Positions 33,271-41,788 are shown, counted from the stretch's first letter. The stretch: 64,000 nt of DNA from JAKQDP01 sp964536975 (GCA_964536975.1 CAZHYS010000003.1:30780-94779); one strand, 5' to 3'. Notes: a model not told the origin generated them from the sequence alone. A program made the numbers and translations.

Positions 33271-34689
33271 ATGCAATATTCAGTTGTAAAATTCAAAGGA
33301 GTTTTAGTCGATAATGACATATTCAGATTCGATGCTGATTATTTTTATCCAAAATCATACAACCTTTATAAAACGATAATAAATAAAAATTTTGCAAGAG
33401 TGAAAGAAAGTTTTAATGTTACAAAATTAGCTGGTTTTGAATACACCAAATATTTTACTGATCCAAATATCAATTCAGACGATTTCTATATTGTTTTAAC
33501 CAGTAAGAATATTCAAAACGAAGAATTGGTCTTAAATGAATATCTTAAAATTGACAAAAAAGTTGCTGACGAATTTTTGAAGCGTTCTAACCTTAAAAAA
33601 GGAGATGTTGTTTTGTCATATACTGGGGAATATAGAAGAGCATTAGTTCTAGAAGAGAACGATTTTCAACTTGGACCAAATATCTGCCTCATTCGTAGCA
33701 AAAATAAAAATATCGATTCTTATTATTTATCTACTTTTTTAAATTCTAACGCTGGTCAGCTTTTACTTGATCGTGAAAAAACACTTTCTGCACAACCTAC
33801 TGTCGCGATGTCAAGAATAAGAGAAATACCAATTCCGGTGTTAGATATAGATTTTCAAAATCGAATTGGTGAAATTATTACATCATCAAAAACAAAAAGA
33901 AAATCTGCAAACAATCTCTATTTCCAAGCCGAACAATTACTCCTTTCCGACTTGGGGCTTTTGGACTGGAAGCCAAAGCACGAACTGGCTTTTGTCAAAA
34001 ACTTTTCCGCAACACAAGAATCCGAGCGTTTTGACGCAGAGTATTTTCAACCAAAATACGAGGAAATCGTTGATGCAGTGAAAAAATACAAAGGTGGATT
34101 TGATGAATTGGGCAATTTGGTAAAAATCAAAGACAAGAATTTTACGCCCAAAGACAACGAGCAATACAAATACATTGAGCTTGCCAACATTTCATCAAAC
34201 GGCGAAATAAATGGCTACATTGAAAATTTTGGCAATGAACTGCCGTCAAGAGCGCGTCGTAAAGTACAAAAAGGCGATCTGATTGTTTCGTCCATTGAAG
34301 GATCACTTGAAAGTATTGCTTTAATAACGGAAGACTGGAAAAACGCTTTATGCTCCACCGGATTTTTTGCTGTCAATTCAGATAAAATTAATTCCGAAAC
34401 CTTGCTTATTATATTAAAAACAAAAATCGGGCAATTGCAACTAAAGAAAGGTTGCAAAGGAACAATTTTAACCGCTATCGGCAAAGAGGAATTGTCCAAA
34501 ATAGTTTTGCCAAAAATTGATTCAAAAACGCAACAAGAAATCAAAAAGAAAATAACTGAGATGTACGAAACGAAAAAATTATCTAAATCATTACTTGAAA
34601 TTGCCAAGCGAGGCGTGGAAATGGGAATAGAAAAAGACGAGCAAGAAGCAGAAAAATGGATCAATAAAGAGGTTAAAAAAATTAATTAA
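33271..34689 (+). CDS. hsdS: Type I-like specificity subunit HsdS
   Basis: A 472-residue protein with two target-recognition domains separated by coiled helices. The first half (to about 235) and the second half (from about 250, starting near ESERFDAEYFQPKYEEIVDA) share the FDADYF/FDAEYF opening, showing the internal duplication normal for HsdS. Motifs KKGDVVLSYTG and QKGDLIVSSIEG are the paired TRD hallmarks; LSAQPTVAMSRIREIPIPV and GTILTAIGKEELSKIVLP are the matching TRD ends. Two half-sites imply a bipartite DNA target. It would guide the fusion enzyme at 29550. Confidence 0.9.
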   Translation: MQYSVVKFKGVLVDNDIFRFDADYFYPKSYNLYKTIINKNFARVKESFNVTKLAGFEYTKYFTDPNINSDDFYIVLTSKNIQNEELVLNEYLKIDKKVADEFLKRSNLKKGDVVLSYTGEYRRALVLEENDFQLGPNICLIRSKNKNIDSYYLSTFLNSNAGQLLLDREKTLSAQPTVAMSRIREIPIPVLDIDFQNRIGEIITSSKTKRKSANNLYFQAEQLLLSDLGLLDWKPKHELAFVKNFSATQESERFDAEYFQPKYEEIVDAVKKYKGGFDELGNLVKIKDKNFTPKDNEQYKYIELANISSNGEINGYIENFGNELPSRARRKVQKGDLIVSSIEGSLESIALITEDWKNALCSTGFFAVNSDKINSETLLIILKTKIGQLQLKKGCKGTILTAIGKEELSKIVLPKIDSKTQQEIKKKITEMYETKKLSKSLLEIAKRGVEMGIEKDEQEAEKWINKEVKKIN

Positions 34690-34692
34690 CAT

Positions 34693-35589
34693 ATGTCCAC
34701 CTACTACAACCCAAACAGAGACGCCTCTTGGAACTATGGCGGAAATAATTGGAAATTAAGCCGGTCAAAGATTGATTTGTTTTTGGAATGTCCAAGATGT
34801 TTTTATTTGGATAATAAACTCGGCACAAAGCGAGTGCCCGGATTCCCTTTTTCTATAAATAGCGCGGTGGATTATCTTTTAAAGCAGGAGTTTGATTCCT
34901 ATCGTGTTAAAAACGAACAACATCCACTTCAAAAAGAATATGGTATAGATGCTCGGCCAATGTCGCACGCCGAGCTGGATGAATGGCGGCGGAATTTTGG
35001 CGGCGTCAGATATCTGCACGAACCGACCGGACTGTTGGTGACCGGCGCGATTGATGATTTGTGGGTGACTATCCCTCCCACCTCCCCTAGCCCCTCCTCG
35101 GGCAGGAGGGGAAAGTTAGAATATTCGGCAAACCCCTCTGTGTCTCCCCTTGGAAAGGGGAGAAAGTCAGAAGATTTGGCAAACCTCTCCGCGTCTCTCC
35201 TTGGAAAGGGGGGAAAGTTTGAGCCGGAATGTATTGTGGTTGATTATAAAGCTACAGCCAAAGATGAGGCCGTAAAGGAATTAGATAAAGAGTGGCAAGA
35301 TGGCTACAAACGGCAAATGGAGGTGTACCAGTGGCTACTGCGGAAAAATGGTTTGAAAGTCTCTGATGTTGGTTATTTTGTTTATTGCACCGGCAAAATG
35401 GATCGCCAGGCTTTTGACAAGAAGATTGAATTTGATGTTAATTTAATTGAACATAGAGGTGATGATTCTTGGGTAGAGAAAACTCTTTTTGACATCAAGA
35501 AGTGTCTGGACGGCGACGTCATCCCGAAGTCTGGCAAAAGTTGTGATTGGTGCGCTTATTTCGCGGCCAGAAAAAAATCAGAAAAATAA
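34693..35589 (+). CDS. Cas4-like PD-(D/E)xK nuclease with in-frame repeat insert
   Basis: A 298-residue protein of the PDDEXK_1/Cas4-RecB class. LSRSKIDLFLECPRCFYLD (about 22-40) opens the fold; G(A)IDD near 118-122 and VVDYKA (182-187) give the metal-binding D and the D-x-K; QMEVYQWLL (208-216) is the usual downstream motif. Cysteines C33, C36, C284 and C287 are placed as for an Fe-S cluster. Residues about 128-178 are a low-complexity insert coded by C/G-rich repeats, including a 51-bp tandem pair. The insert lies between the two catalytic blocks, yet the frame stays open. The gene starts 3 bp after hsdS. It may be the cassette's end-processing nuclease or an independent gene common in this lineage. 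Confidence 0.85.
   Translation: MSTYYNPNRDASWNYGGNNWKLSRSKIDLFLECPRCFYLDNKLGTKRVPGFPFSINSAVDYLLKQEFDSYRVKNEQHPLQKEYGIDARPMSHAELDEWRRNFGGVRYLHEPTGLLVTGAIDDLWVTIPPTSPSPSSGRRGKLEYSANPSVSPLGKGRKSEDLANLSASLLGKGGKFEPECIVVDYKATAKDEAVKELDKEWQDGYKRQMEVYQWLLRKNGLKVSDVGYFVYCTGKMDRQAFDKKIEFDVNLIEHRGDDSWVEKTLFDIKKCLDGDVIPKSGKSCDWCAYFAARKKSEK
35112..35213 (+). repeat. 51-bp tandem repeat within the nuclease gene
   Basis: AAAGT begins at 35112, 35163 and 35214, exactly 51 bp apart. The two units, 17 codons each, are diverged copies (KLEYSANPSVSPLGKGR and KSEDLANLSASLLGKGG). Upstream 35070-35111 is a C/G-rich palindrome of the intergenic type. Confidence 0.88.
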
Positions 35590-35613
35590 ATCTCCGGAGA
35601 CATCTCCGGAGAT
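35590..35613. repeat. ATCTCCGGAGAT palindromic element, right copy
   Basis: TCTCCGGAGACATCTCCGGA and the next four bases repeat the 29444-29481 element with a shorter centre. It starts at the stop codon of the nuclease gene, and the sequence after it (AGTTGATTTTTGG...GTGAAAAGATTAT) resembles that after the left copy (AGTTTGACTTTTGG...GTGGGAAAATTAT). Confidence 0.75.
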
Positions 35614-35648
35614 CGCCAGTTGATTTTTGGTGAATAATGTGAAAAGAT

Positions 35649-35654
35649 TATAAT
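35649..35654 (+). promoter_or_regulatory. -10 element of the NYN gene
   Basis: A perfect TATAAT about 44 nt before ATG 35698; TTGATT at 35620-35625 is 23 bp away, too far for a standard -35. Confidence 0.4.
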
Positions 35655-35697
35655 TGGTAAGAATACAATTAATATATTGGTCGGTGATATTTTAATT

Positions 35698-36198
35698 ATG
35701 CATGACAAAGAAAAAAATTACGCTTTTATTGATAGCCAAAATCTGAACCTGGGAATTCAGAGCTTGGGGTGGAAGTTGGATTACAAAAGATTTAGGATTT
35801 ATTTGCGGGAGAAGTATGGCGTTGAAGTTGCCTATTTGTTTATTGGCTATATACCAGGAAATCAGGATTTATATTCATCGCTTCAATCTTGCGGGTATGT
35901 TTTGGTTTTCAAGCCGACCATTCCCGATCAGAATGGAAATATAAAAGGAAATGTTGATGCCGACTTGGTTTTGCAGGCGTTATTGGATTATGAAAAATAT
36001 GACAAGGCAGTTATCATCACAAGCGATGGAGATTTTTATTCTTTGGTTAAATACTTATATCGGCAGGGCAAATTAAAATTTGTCATGAGCCCATATATCA
36101 AAACTTGTTCCATATTGCTCAAGAAAACAGCACAAGAAAGAATTATTTTTATGGATAATCTAGAGAAAAAACTTAGTTATAATAAAAAACACCGCTAA
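35698..36198 (+). CDS. NYN (PIN-like) domain ribonuclease
   Basis: A 166-residue protein. YAFIDSQNLNLG (about 7-18) has the first acidic residue, KGNVDADLVLQAL (about 83-95) the central acidic pair, and VIITSDGDFYSLVKYL (about 102-117) the last aspartates, all as in LabA-like NYN domains. These are metal-dependent RNases. ATG 35698 is preferred over an upstream TTG. It lies just right of the palindrome closing the restriction-like cassette, so it may or may not belong to that system. Confidence 0.82.
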   Translation: MHDKEKNYAFIDSQNLNLGIQSLGWKLDYKRFRIYLREKYGVEVAYLFIGYIPGNQDLYSSLQSCGYVLVFKPTIPDQNGNIKGNVDADLVLQALLDYEKYDKAVIITSDGDFYSLVKYLYRQGKLKFVMSPYIKTCSILLKKTAQERIIFMDNLEKKLSYNKKHR

Positions 36199-36309
36199 GG
36201 GATGAGGCCCGTAGAGGTATTTTTTATGTGTATTCTGATTGTATTATAAAGCGTTTTATAAACTTTGTCAATAGCGGTAAATATTATTAAAATTAAACAA
36301 TCAAATTCC

Positions 36310-36528
36310 ATGCGAAAATTGGAAAAACAAAACATCCGCAAGCTCGGCAAGACCGGCCGCGGCGCCAGCATCACCATCACCCTGCCGATTGAAATCATTC
36401 GTGATTTAAAATGGCGCGACGGCCAAAATGTTGTGGTCACTCGGCGCGGTCAAGGAATCGCGATCAGCGACTGGCCGGCCTCCGCTAAAGCTTCGGCGAG
36501 CCGAGGGAAACCGCAAAATAAAAAATAA
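36310..36528 (+). CDS. AbrB/SpoVT-like DNA-binding protein with repeat-derived tail
   Basis: A 72-residue protein. IRKLGKTGRGASITITLPIE at about 9-28 and DLKWRDGQNVVVTRRGQGIAI are the swapped-hairpin AbrB/MazE fold. The C-terminal tail WPASAKASASRGKPQNKK is coded by a GC-rich stretch (about 36476-36507) of a dispersed type that often extends proteins in Parcubacteria. Probably a small transcription regulator or antitoxin-like protein; no toxin partner adjoins. ATG 36310 was chosen since the AbrB fold starts just after it. Confidence 0.75.
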   Translation: MRKLEKQNIRKLGKTGRGASITITLPIEIIRDLKWRDGQNVVVTRRGQGIAISDWPASAKASASRGKPQNKK

Positions 36529-36963
36529 TATTTTGTAAATATAAGAAGTTATTGCATGCCCTTATTCGCGCGAATAGGAGAATAAGAAATATTTATATTT
36601 AGACCTCCCCTACCTCCTTCTCGTATTTTTATTACCCCTCATTGTTTGAAGGAGGGGTCGTCAAAATTGTAATCAGTTTGATTTTTCCTCCCCCTTGTTT
36701 GAAGGGGGAGGACAGGAGGGGGTGAAAAAATATTAATTAGACCTCCCCTTACCCCCTCCTTCAGACAAGGAGGGGGAAAAGATGCCAGCTCGGCTTCGCT
36801 CAGGGCAGGCTCCCTCCTCCATCCGCCAAAGGCGGACAAATGGACAAGGAGGGGGAATAAATCCTGTATCTTTCCCTACCCCCCCCTCACCCCTAATTTT
36901 TAGCCCCTAACCCCTAATCGTTAAACGCTAACAGCTAATCGCTAATTGCTAATCCCTGTCCAA
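36529..36963. repeat. C/G-rich palindromes and short-word tract
   Basis: About 435 bp without genes. 36600-36885 holds at least four C/G-rich palindrome copies; 36888-36950 is a tract of CTAA-based words (CCCCTAATCGTTAAACGCTA and on) that runs up to the helicase start codon. A hairpin CGCGCGAATAG-type word lies near 36560. No promoter was recognised. Confidence 0.65.
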
Positions 36964-38631
36964 ATGACCCAAAACGAAGCGTTGGAAATTTTGAAGCTCG
37001 GCCACAATGTTTATCTCACCGGTTCGGCCGGCAGTGGCAAGACATATTTGCTCAACAAGTATGTCGGTTTTTTGAAATCCGCCGGCGCGTCAATCGGCAT
37101 CACCGCTTCCACCGGCATTGCCGCCAGCCACATCGGCGGCGTCACCATTCATTCCTGGGCCGGCATCGGCATCAAGGATCGGTTGTCAAAAGGCGATCTC
37201 TCCGACTTGCGGCGCAACAACCGAGTGCATCATCGGCTGGCCAAGGCTGCGGTTCTTATTATTGACGAAATATCAATGCTGGATGCCAAGCGGCTGGATT
37301 TGGCGGATATAGTTTGCCGCCGGCTGCGTGAAGACGACCGGCCGTTCGGCGGCTTGCAAGTGGTGTTGTGCGGCGATTTTTTCCAGCTCCCGCCGGTGAA
37401 CCGCGGCCCGGGAAAAACCGATTTCGCCCCCGCCTCGGCGGCTTGGCAAGAATTGGATTTGAAAGTCTGCTATCTGACCGAACAGCATCGCCAGACCGAT
37501 GACGGCTTTTTGAAAGTTCTAAACGACATCCGCTCCGGCCTCGCCAATGACGAGACCAAAAAGATTTTAGCCAGCCGGCAGGATCGCGAACCGGCTGGCG
37601 ATGTTTTTGCCACCAAGCTTTATTCGCACAATTTCAATGTTGACGCGGTTAATGATTTTCATCTGGCGCAAATAGACGAAGAATCAAGAGTGTATCCGAT
37701 GTCCGGCTACGGCTCTCATCGGCTGATCGCCGATTTGAAAAAGAGCTGTCTGGCCAAGGAAGACTTGGAGCTCAAAGAGGGCGCCGCCGTGATGTTTGTC
37801 AAAAATAATTTTGAAGAGGGCTACACCAACGGCACGCTCGGAACGGTGGTCGGCTTTGACGAAGGGAGCGGTTATCCGGTAGTGCGGATAAAATCCGGCC
37901 GGAAAATAATCGCCTCGCCGGTTTCTTGGGCGTATGAATTGGACGGCGAGGTGATAGCGGTCATCCGCCAGGTTCCCCTGCGATTGGCTTGGGCGATTAC
38001 CATTCATAAGAGCCAAGGCATGAGCTTGGACGCGGCGGAAATTGATTTGAGCCGATCATTTGAACGGGGGATGGGCTATGTCGCCCTCTCGCGCGTGCGG
38101 TCGCTCTCCGGCATCAAGCTGCTCGGCCTCAATGATTTGGCGATCAGGGTAAACGAAGAAATACTTCGGCTGGATCAGGATTTGATGGCGCAATCGGAAA
38201 CGCTCGCGGCCCAGATGCGTGCGGCTGATGGGGCGGAAATCGGGGCGAGGCAGGCCGCTTTTTTGCGCGCCATTTCCTCGGCCGATGGGGAGAACAAAGG
38301 GGAGAGCAAAAAGGCTTCGCCCAAAAAAGCCAAAGGCGAAACATACCAAGAGACGAAAAAATTGGTGTTGCAAAAAATGTCCCTTGCCGATATGGCCGCC
38401 GCTCGCGGCCTGGTTGAGGGGACGATCATCAGCCATTTGGAAAAATTGTCGGCCGGCGACAAGCAGCTGGACTTAGATTATTTGCGGCCGGACAGTGATC
38501 GATTGGAAACGATCGGGGCGGCGTTTAAAAGGACTGGCGACATCGCCCTGGCGCCGGTCCGCGATCTGCTTGGCGAGGATTTTTCTTTTGAGGAATTGCG
38601 TTTGGCCAGATTGGTTTTGCGCTTGCTTTAG
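36964..38631 (+). CDS. PIF1-like superfamily 1 helicase with C-terminal HTH_40 domain
   Basis: A 555-residue protein. Walker A GSAGSGKT (20-27), motif Ia ITASTGIAA (near 50-58), Walker B LIIDEISM (near 97-104), motif III LCGDFFQLPP (near 135-144), and the C-terminal SF1 motifs AWAITIHKSQGMS (near 342) and VALSRVRSLSG (near 370) are in place. The last 110 residues include YQETKKLVLQKMSLADMAAA, an RQC/HTH_40-like domain ending in a possible HRDC-like module. PIF1 helicases unwind 5'-3' and act on recombination and G-quadruplex DNA; the G-rich repeats of this genome are a possible substrate (speculation). ATG 36964 is inside the end of the CTAA tract; no SD. Confidence 0.9.
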   Translation: MTQNEALEILKLGHNVYLTGSAGSGKTYLLNKYVGFLKSAGASIGITASTGIAASHIGGVTIHSWAGIGIKDRLSKGDLSDLRRNNRVHHRLAKAAVLIIDEISMLDAKRLDLADIVCRRLREDDRPFGGLQVVLCGDFFQLPPVNRGPGKTDFAPASAAWQELDLKVCYLTEQHRQTDDGFLKVLNDIRSGLANDETKKILASRQDREPAGDVFATKLYSHNFNVDAVNDFHLAQIDEESRVYPMSGYGSHRLIADLKKSCLAKEDLELKEGAAVMFVKNNFEEGYTNGTLGTVVGFDEGSGYPVVRIKSGRKIIASPVSWAYELDGEVIAVIRQVPLRLAWAITIHKSQGMSLDAAEIDLSRSFERGMGYVALSRVRSLSGIKLLGLNDLAIRVNEEILRLDQDLMAQSETLAAQMRAADGAEIGARQAAFLRAISSADGENKGESKKASPKKAKGETYQETKKLVLQKMSLADMAAARGLVEGTIISHLEKLSAGDKQLDLDYLRPDSDRLETIGAAFKRTGDIALAPVRDLLGEDFSFEELRLARLVLRLL

Positions 38632-38683
38632 CCGCTTGCGGCCGCTTGCCTGTTCGCCTGGCGAAACTAAATCATTGTTGTGG

Positions 38684-38689
38684 TATAAT
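38684..38689 (+). promoter_or_regulatory. Extended -10 promoter of the S49 protease gene
   Basis: TGGTATAAT, hexamer at 38684-38689. The leader of about 180 nt includes one C/G-rich palindrome (38718-38772) and a CTAA-word tract (38790-38870) that ends at the ATG. Confidence 0.5.
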
Positions 38690-38873
38690 ATAAGAATAAA
38701 TTTGGTTAATTTTTTAACCTCCCCCTACCCTCTCCTTTCCGCCCAAGGCGGACCGGCTACCCAGGAGGGGGAAGAAATATGGAATTTTTCCCTAATCGCT
38801 AATTGCTATCCTAAACGCTAATCGCCAACTCCTAACTCCTAATTCCTAACTCCTAATTTTTAACCCTAACCCC

Positions 38874-39803
38874 ATGCTACTCAAAATCAAAGAAGCGCTG
38901 TTCCGTCCGCTGGGCGGATTCGTGCCCGCGCCAATCAAGAATTTTTTCGCCCGGATCAGCCGGTCATTGTGGAAATTGGCGGTGGTCATAATTATCTTGG
39001 CTTCCGTTATTATTGTTTATAATGAGGCAATCTATCGGCTGGCGGATGACGACAGCGACTATTCGGATGAGGCGGTGAGCGAAGAAGAAACCGAAGCTGA
39101 CGATTGCAATGTCATGGCTATAGAGCTTCATGGGTCGTTGCTTGACTATATTCCGCCGGAAAGCTTTGATACCGAGGGAAATCTTTTGTTTGATGAGACG
39201 GCTTCGGAAAATATTCTTGCCGCTATCAATTCCGCGCGTGACGACGAGAATATCAAAGCGGTTTTATTGGAAGTTGATTCTTACGGCGGTTCGCCTGTCG
39301 CCGGCGAAGAGGTGGCCAACGCTTTGAAAGGGTTGGACAAGCCGACTGTCGCCATGATTCGCAGTGGCGGGGCCTCGGGCGCCTATTGGGCGGCAACCGG
39401 CGCCGACAAGATATTCGCCTCGGCCAATTCCGATGTCGGCAGTATCGGCGTGACCATGTCTTATGTCAGCGAGGCCGACGAGGAGCTGGACGGAGGCTTG
39501 GTTTACAATCAATTGAGCGCCGGCAAATTCAAGGACTCCGGCGACCCGAACAAGTCGCTCTCCGCCGAGGAGAAAAAAATATTCATGCGGGATGTTAATA
39601 TTATTCATGAAAATTTCATCGCCGCTGTCGTTGCCAATCGGAATCTGGATGCCGCCAAGGTGCGGGCGCTGGCCGACGGCTCCACCATGCTCGGGCAGAT
39701 GGCGCTGGAGAATGGCTTGATTGACGCCATCGGCAGTTATGACGAGGCAAAGGAGCATCTCAAAGAAATCATCGGCGAGGAAGCGATTCTCTGCTGGTAT
39801 TAA
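38874..39803 (+). CDS. sppA: Signal peptide peptidase SppA-like S49 protease
   Basis: A 309-residue membrane-anchored serine protease. One membrane segment (about 33-53) is followed by an acidic linker (DDDSDYSDEAVSEEETEADD) and one S49 domain. The nucleophile lies in RSGGASGAYWAA (Ser about 168) and the general base in SAGKFKDSGDP (Lys about 219), the normal Ser-Lys dyad. Length fits the short, single-domain SppA form (as in Bacillus). It clears cleaved signal peptides in the membrane. The hydrolase gene follows by 17 bp. Confidence 0.92.
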   Translation: MLLKIKEALFRPLGGFVPAPIKNFFARISRSLWKLAVVIIILASVIIVYNEAIYRLADDDSDYSDEAVSEEETEADDCNVMAIELHGSLLDYIPPESFDTEGNLLFDETASENILAAINSARDDENIKAVLLEVDSYGGSPVAGEEVANALKGLDKPTVAMIRSGGASGAYWAATGADKIFASANSDVGSIGVTMSYVSEADEELDGGLVYNQLSAGKFKDSGDPNKSLSAEEKKIFMRDVNIIHENFIAAVVANRNLDAAKVRALADGSTMLGQMALENGLIDAIGSYDEAKEHLKEIIGEEAILCWY

Positions 39804-39820
39804 AATAATTTTTAAAAGCA

Positions 39821-40564
39821 ATGCCCATCCTGCTGACTAAAATAAAAAATCAGATAATTTGTGAATTTTTGCCGCCGGCCAAATCGTCAAATCAGGTGGT
39901 GATTTTTTGTTTTGGCATGCCTAGTTATCCTGGCCGGCGCAGCGAGCTAATGGAATTTTTTTCCAAACGAGGCTATTGGGTTTTTATTCCCCGCTATCGT
40001 GGCAGTTGGGAAAGCACGGGTAAATTTTTGGCCAAGTCGCCGCATCTTGATGTCATAGACATTATCAATCAATTGCCGAAAGGATTTAAAGATTTGTGGA
40101 GTGGCGAGAAAAAGAAAATTTTTTCGCCCCAAGTTTTTCTGATCGGCTCCAGTTTTGGCGGTCCGGCCGCGCTTTTGGCTTCGGCCGACAAGCGAGTCAA
40201 AAAAGTAGTTGCCCTAGCGCCGGTGGTGGATTGGCTGACGGAAGGTCCGGCTGAACCGCTTGACCATTTAGCTCGGTTTGTTAAAAATGCCTTTACTGGC
40301 GCGTATCGTTCGGACGACGATATCTGGAAAAAATTGCGAGGTGGCAAATTTTATAGTCCGTCATTTTCAGCATCAAAACTCGTCGCCGATAAAATCATGA
40401 TTTTTCACGCTCGGGATGATGAAGTGGTACCGTTTGGACCGACCGCTGAACTGGCGCGAAAAATCGGCGCCAAGTTCGTCCCGCTTGAATCAGGCGGACA
40501 CGGCTTAGCCAGGCGCATAATGGAGCCGTTTTTTTGGCGGAAGATCAATAAATTTTTAAAATAA
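39821..40564 (+). CDS. Alpha/beta hydrolase (dienelactone hydrolase-like)
   Basis: A 247-residue single-domain alpha/beta hydrolase. The nucleophile elbow is GSSFGGPAALLAS (near 108), the acid is in FHARDDEVVPFG (near 195) and the His in GGHGLARR (near 226): a full catalytic triad. An early FGMPSYPGRRSELMEFF forms the oxyanion region. Substrate unknown, probably an ester or peptide. It sits between sppA and the kinase-like gene, all on one strand with short gaps. Confidence 0.85.
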   Translation: MPILLTKIKNQIICEFLPPAKSSNQVVIFCFGMPSYPGRRSELMEFFSKRGYWVFIPRYRGSWESTGKFLAKSPHLDVIDIINQLPKGFKDLWSGEKKKIFSPQVFLIGSSFGGPAALLASADKRVKKVVALAPVVDWLTEGPAEPLDHLARFVKNAFTGAYRSDDDIWKKLRGGKFYSPSFSASKLVADKIMIFHARDDEVVPFGPTAELARKIGAKFVPLESGGHGLARRIMEPFFWRKINKFLK

Positions 40565-40580
40565 ATTTGTGAGAGAAAAA

Positions 40581-41498
40581 ATGTCTTCAATTGAAGAAGA
40601 AAATTATGATGTAATGAAAATCACCATGGAGATGATTGGTAGTGTTTTGGAGTCCTCTGGAATTAGCACGGAAAAAGTTTCTTTTAAAAAAATTTCCAGA
40701 GAACAGAACAGCTCGACCAATACTTATATGATTGAGGCCGGTGGCGAGAGACATGTTTTAAAAATTTTTTCCAATGACGAATTATTCATCTCCAGCCGAT
40801 TATTTTCATCACTGGCCGAAGAGGGCGGGATATCGGTGCCCGTTTTATTGAACTCATCGGACGAATGTTCCGACCTGGCGGCAAGCCATTGGATATTATG
40901 GGAGTGGTCGGTCGGTCAGCCGATTAATGAAATCAAAGATTCGGATAAAAAAACCGCCGCCGCTGTTGAAGCCGGCCGGGTGCTTCGCAAGATGCACGAT
41001 ATTGATGTTAGCGGCGCGAAAGAATCAAATCCAACAGTTGAATTCTATCGTAAAAAAATAGATAACTTGCCGACAAACGATGTTTTTTCTGATGAGGAAA
41101 GAAAAAAGATAGTGAAACTTACTTTAGAAAGCGATGAGATATCGTCTTTACAAAGATCGAAATTGATTCATGGAGATATAGCGGGAGATAACATTATTTT
41201 TGATGAAGCGACCGGTAAAGCAACTTTTATTGATCCGGGAGAAATAACCGCCGGAGATCCAATGATGGATTTGGCCGGTTCTCAGCGTCCTCGGCTGAGC
41301 CGCGAATTCCGAGAAGGAATTATGGCCGGCTATACAGCAGAAAAGCCATTGTCCCGGGAAGAGGAGAGTCGTTTTTTGAGATGGCTGCTTTTGAAAAATT
41401 TTATTTTCGTCTGTCGGCCTGGCGCAAGGGACAATAAGGAAGTAGAAAAAACTGTTGCGGATGTCCGTTCATTAATAGAGCAGATTGAAAATTTATAA
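40581..41498 (+). CDS. APH/choline kinase-family phosphotransferase
   Basis: A 305-residue kinase-like protein. HVLKIFSNDE (near 57-66) has the ATP-binding lysine; SKLIHGDIAGDNIIFD (near 193-208) is the Brenner motif HGDxxxxN and TFIDPGEITAGDPMMDLA (near 214-231) the metal-binding DxD region. This family phosphorylates small hydroxyl substrates (aminoglycosides, choline, homoserine, sugars); resistance is not implied. A GTG at 40569 just after the previous stop is another possible start. Confidence 0.82.
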   Translation: MSSIEEENYDVMKITMEMIGSVLESSGISTEKVSFKKISREQNSSTNTYMIEAGGERHVLKIFSNDELFISSRLFSSLAEEGGISVPVLLNSSDECSDLAASHWILWEWSVGQPINEIKDSDKKTAAAVEAGRVLRKMHDIDVSGAKESNPTVEFYRKKIDNLPTNDVFSDEERKKIVKLTLESDEISSLQRSKLIHGDIAGDNIIFDEATGKATFIDPGEITAGDPMMDLAGSQRPRLSREFREGIMAGYTAEKPLSREEESRFLRWLLLKNFIFVCRPGARDNKEVEKTVADVRSLIEQIENL

Positions 41499-41782
41499 AA
41501 AATCTCGCTAATTAAGTCGCAAAATAAAAAAACTGCCTTGCCGTGATACCCTGTTTATGTTATGCAATCCCTCGAGTCGCGAGTTCCTTAGAGACGGGGC
41601 ATGCCCCGTCTCTACAATTATTACCGATTACCGTCTCACAGATAGTTCGGCTTTGCTCACCGTTAGCTTTATGGACTTTGCGAGCTTTATAGACTTTATG
41701 ACTTCATAATTACTGATTACTGATTACCGATTTTCGACTTTATAGACTTTCGACTTTATGGACTTTACAGACTTCCGCATGT
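41499..41782. repeat. Palindrome and short-word tract
   Basis: A perfect 22-bp palindrome with the GACGGGGC/GCCCCGTC core lies at 41591-41612; the same core is downstream of groEL. From 41618 to 41775 the sequence is degenerate GATTACCGATTAC and GACTTTATGGACTTTA words like those at 19690-19835. No gene. Confidence 0.65.
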
Positions 41783-41788
41783 TATAAT
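41783..41788 (+). promoter_or_regulatory. Extended -10 giving a leaderless message
   Basis: TGTTATAAT with hexamer at 41783-41788; ATG 41795 lies 6 nt further, where transcription would start. Confidence 0.55.

Noticed and set aside
29550..35589. A complete type I restriction-modification system
   Set aside because: There is no HsdR helicase/translocase in the window; only the HsdR N-terminal nuclease domain is present, fused to the methylase.
40581..41498. Aminoglycoside resistance gene
   Set aside because: The APH fold is shared by many small-molecule kinases, and nothing specific to aminoglycosides is visible.
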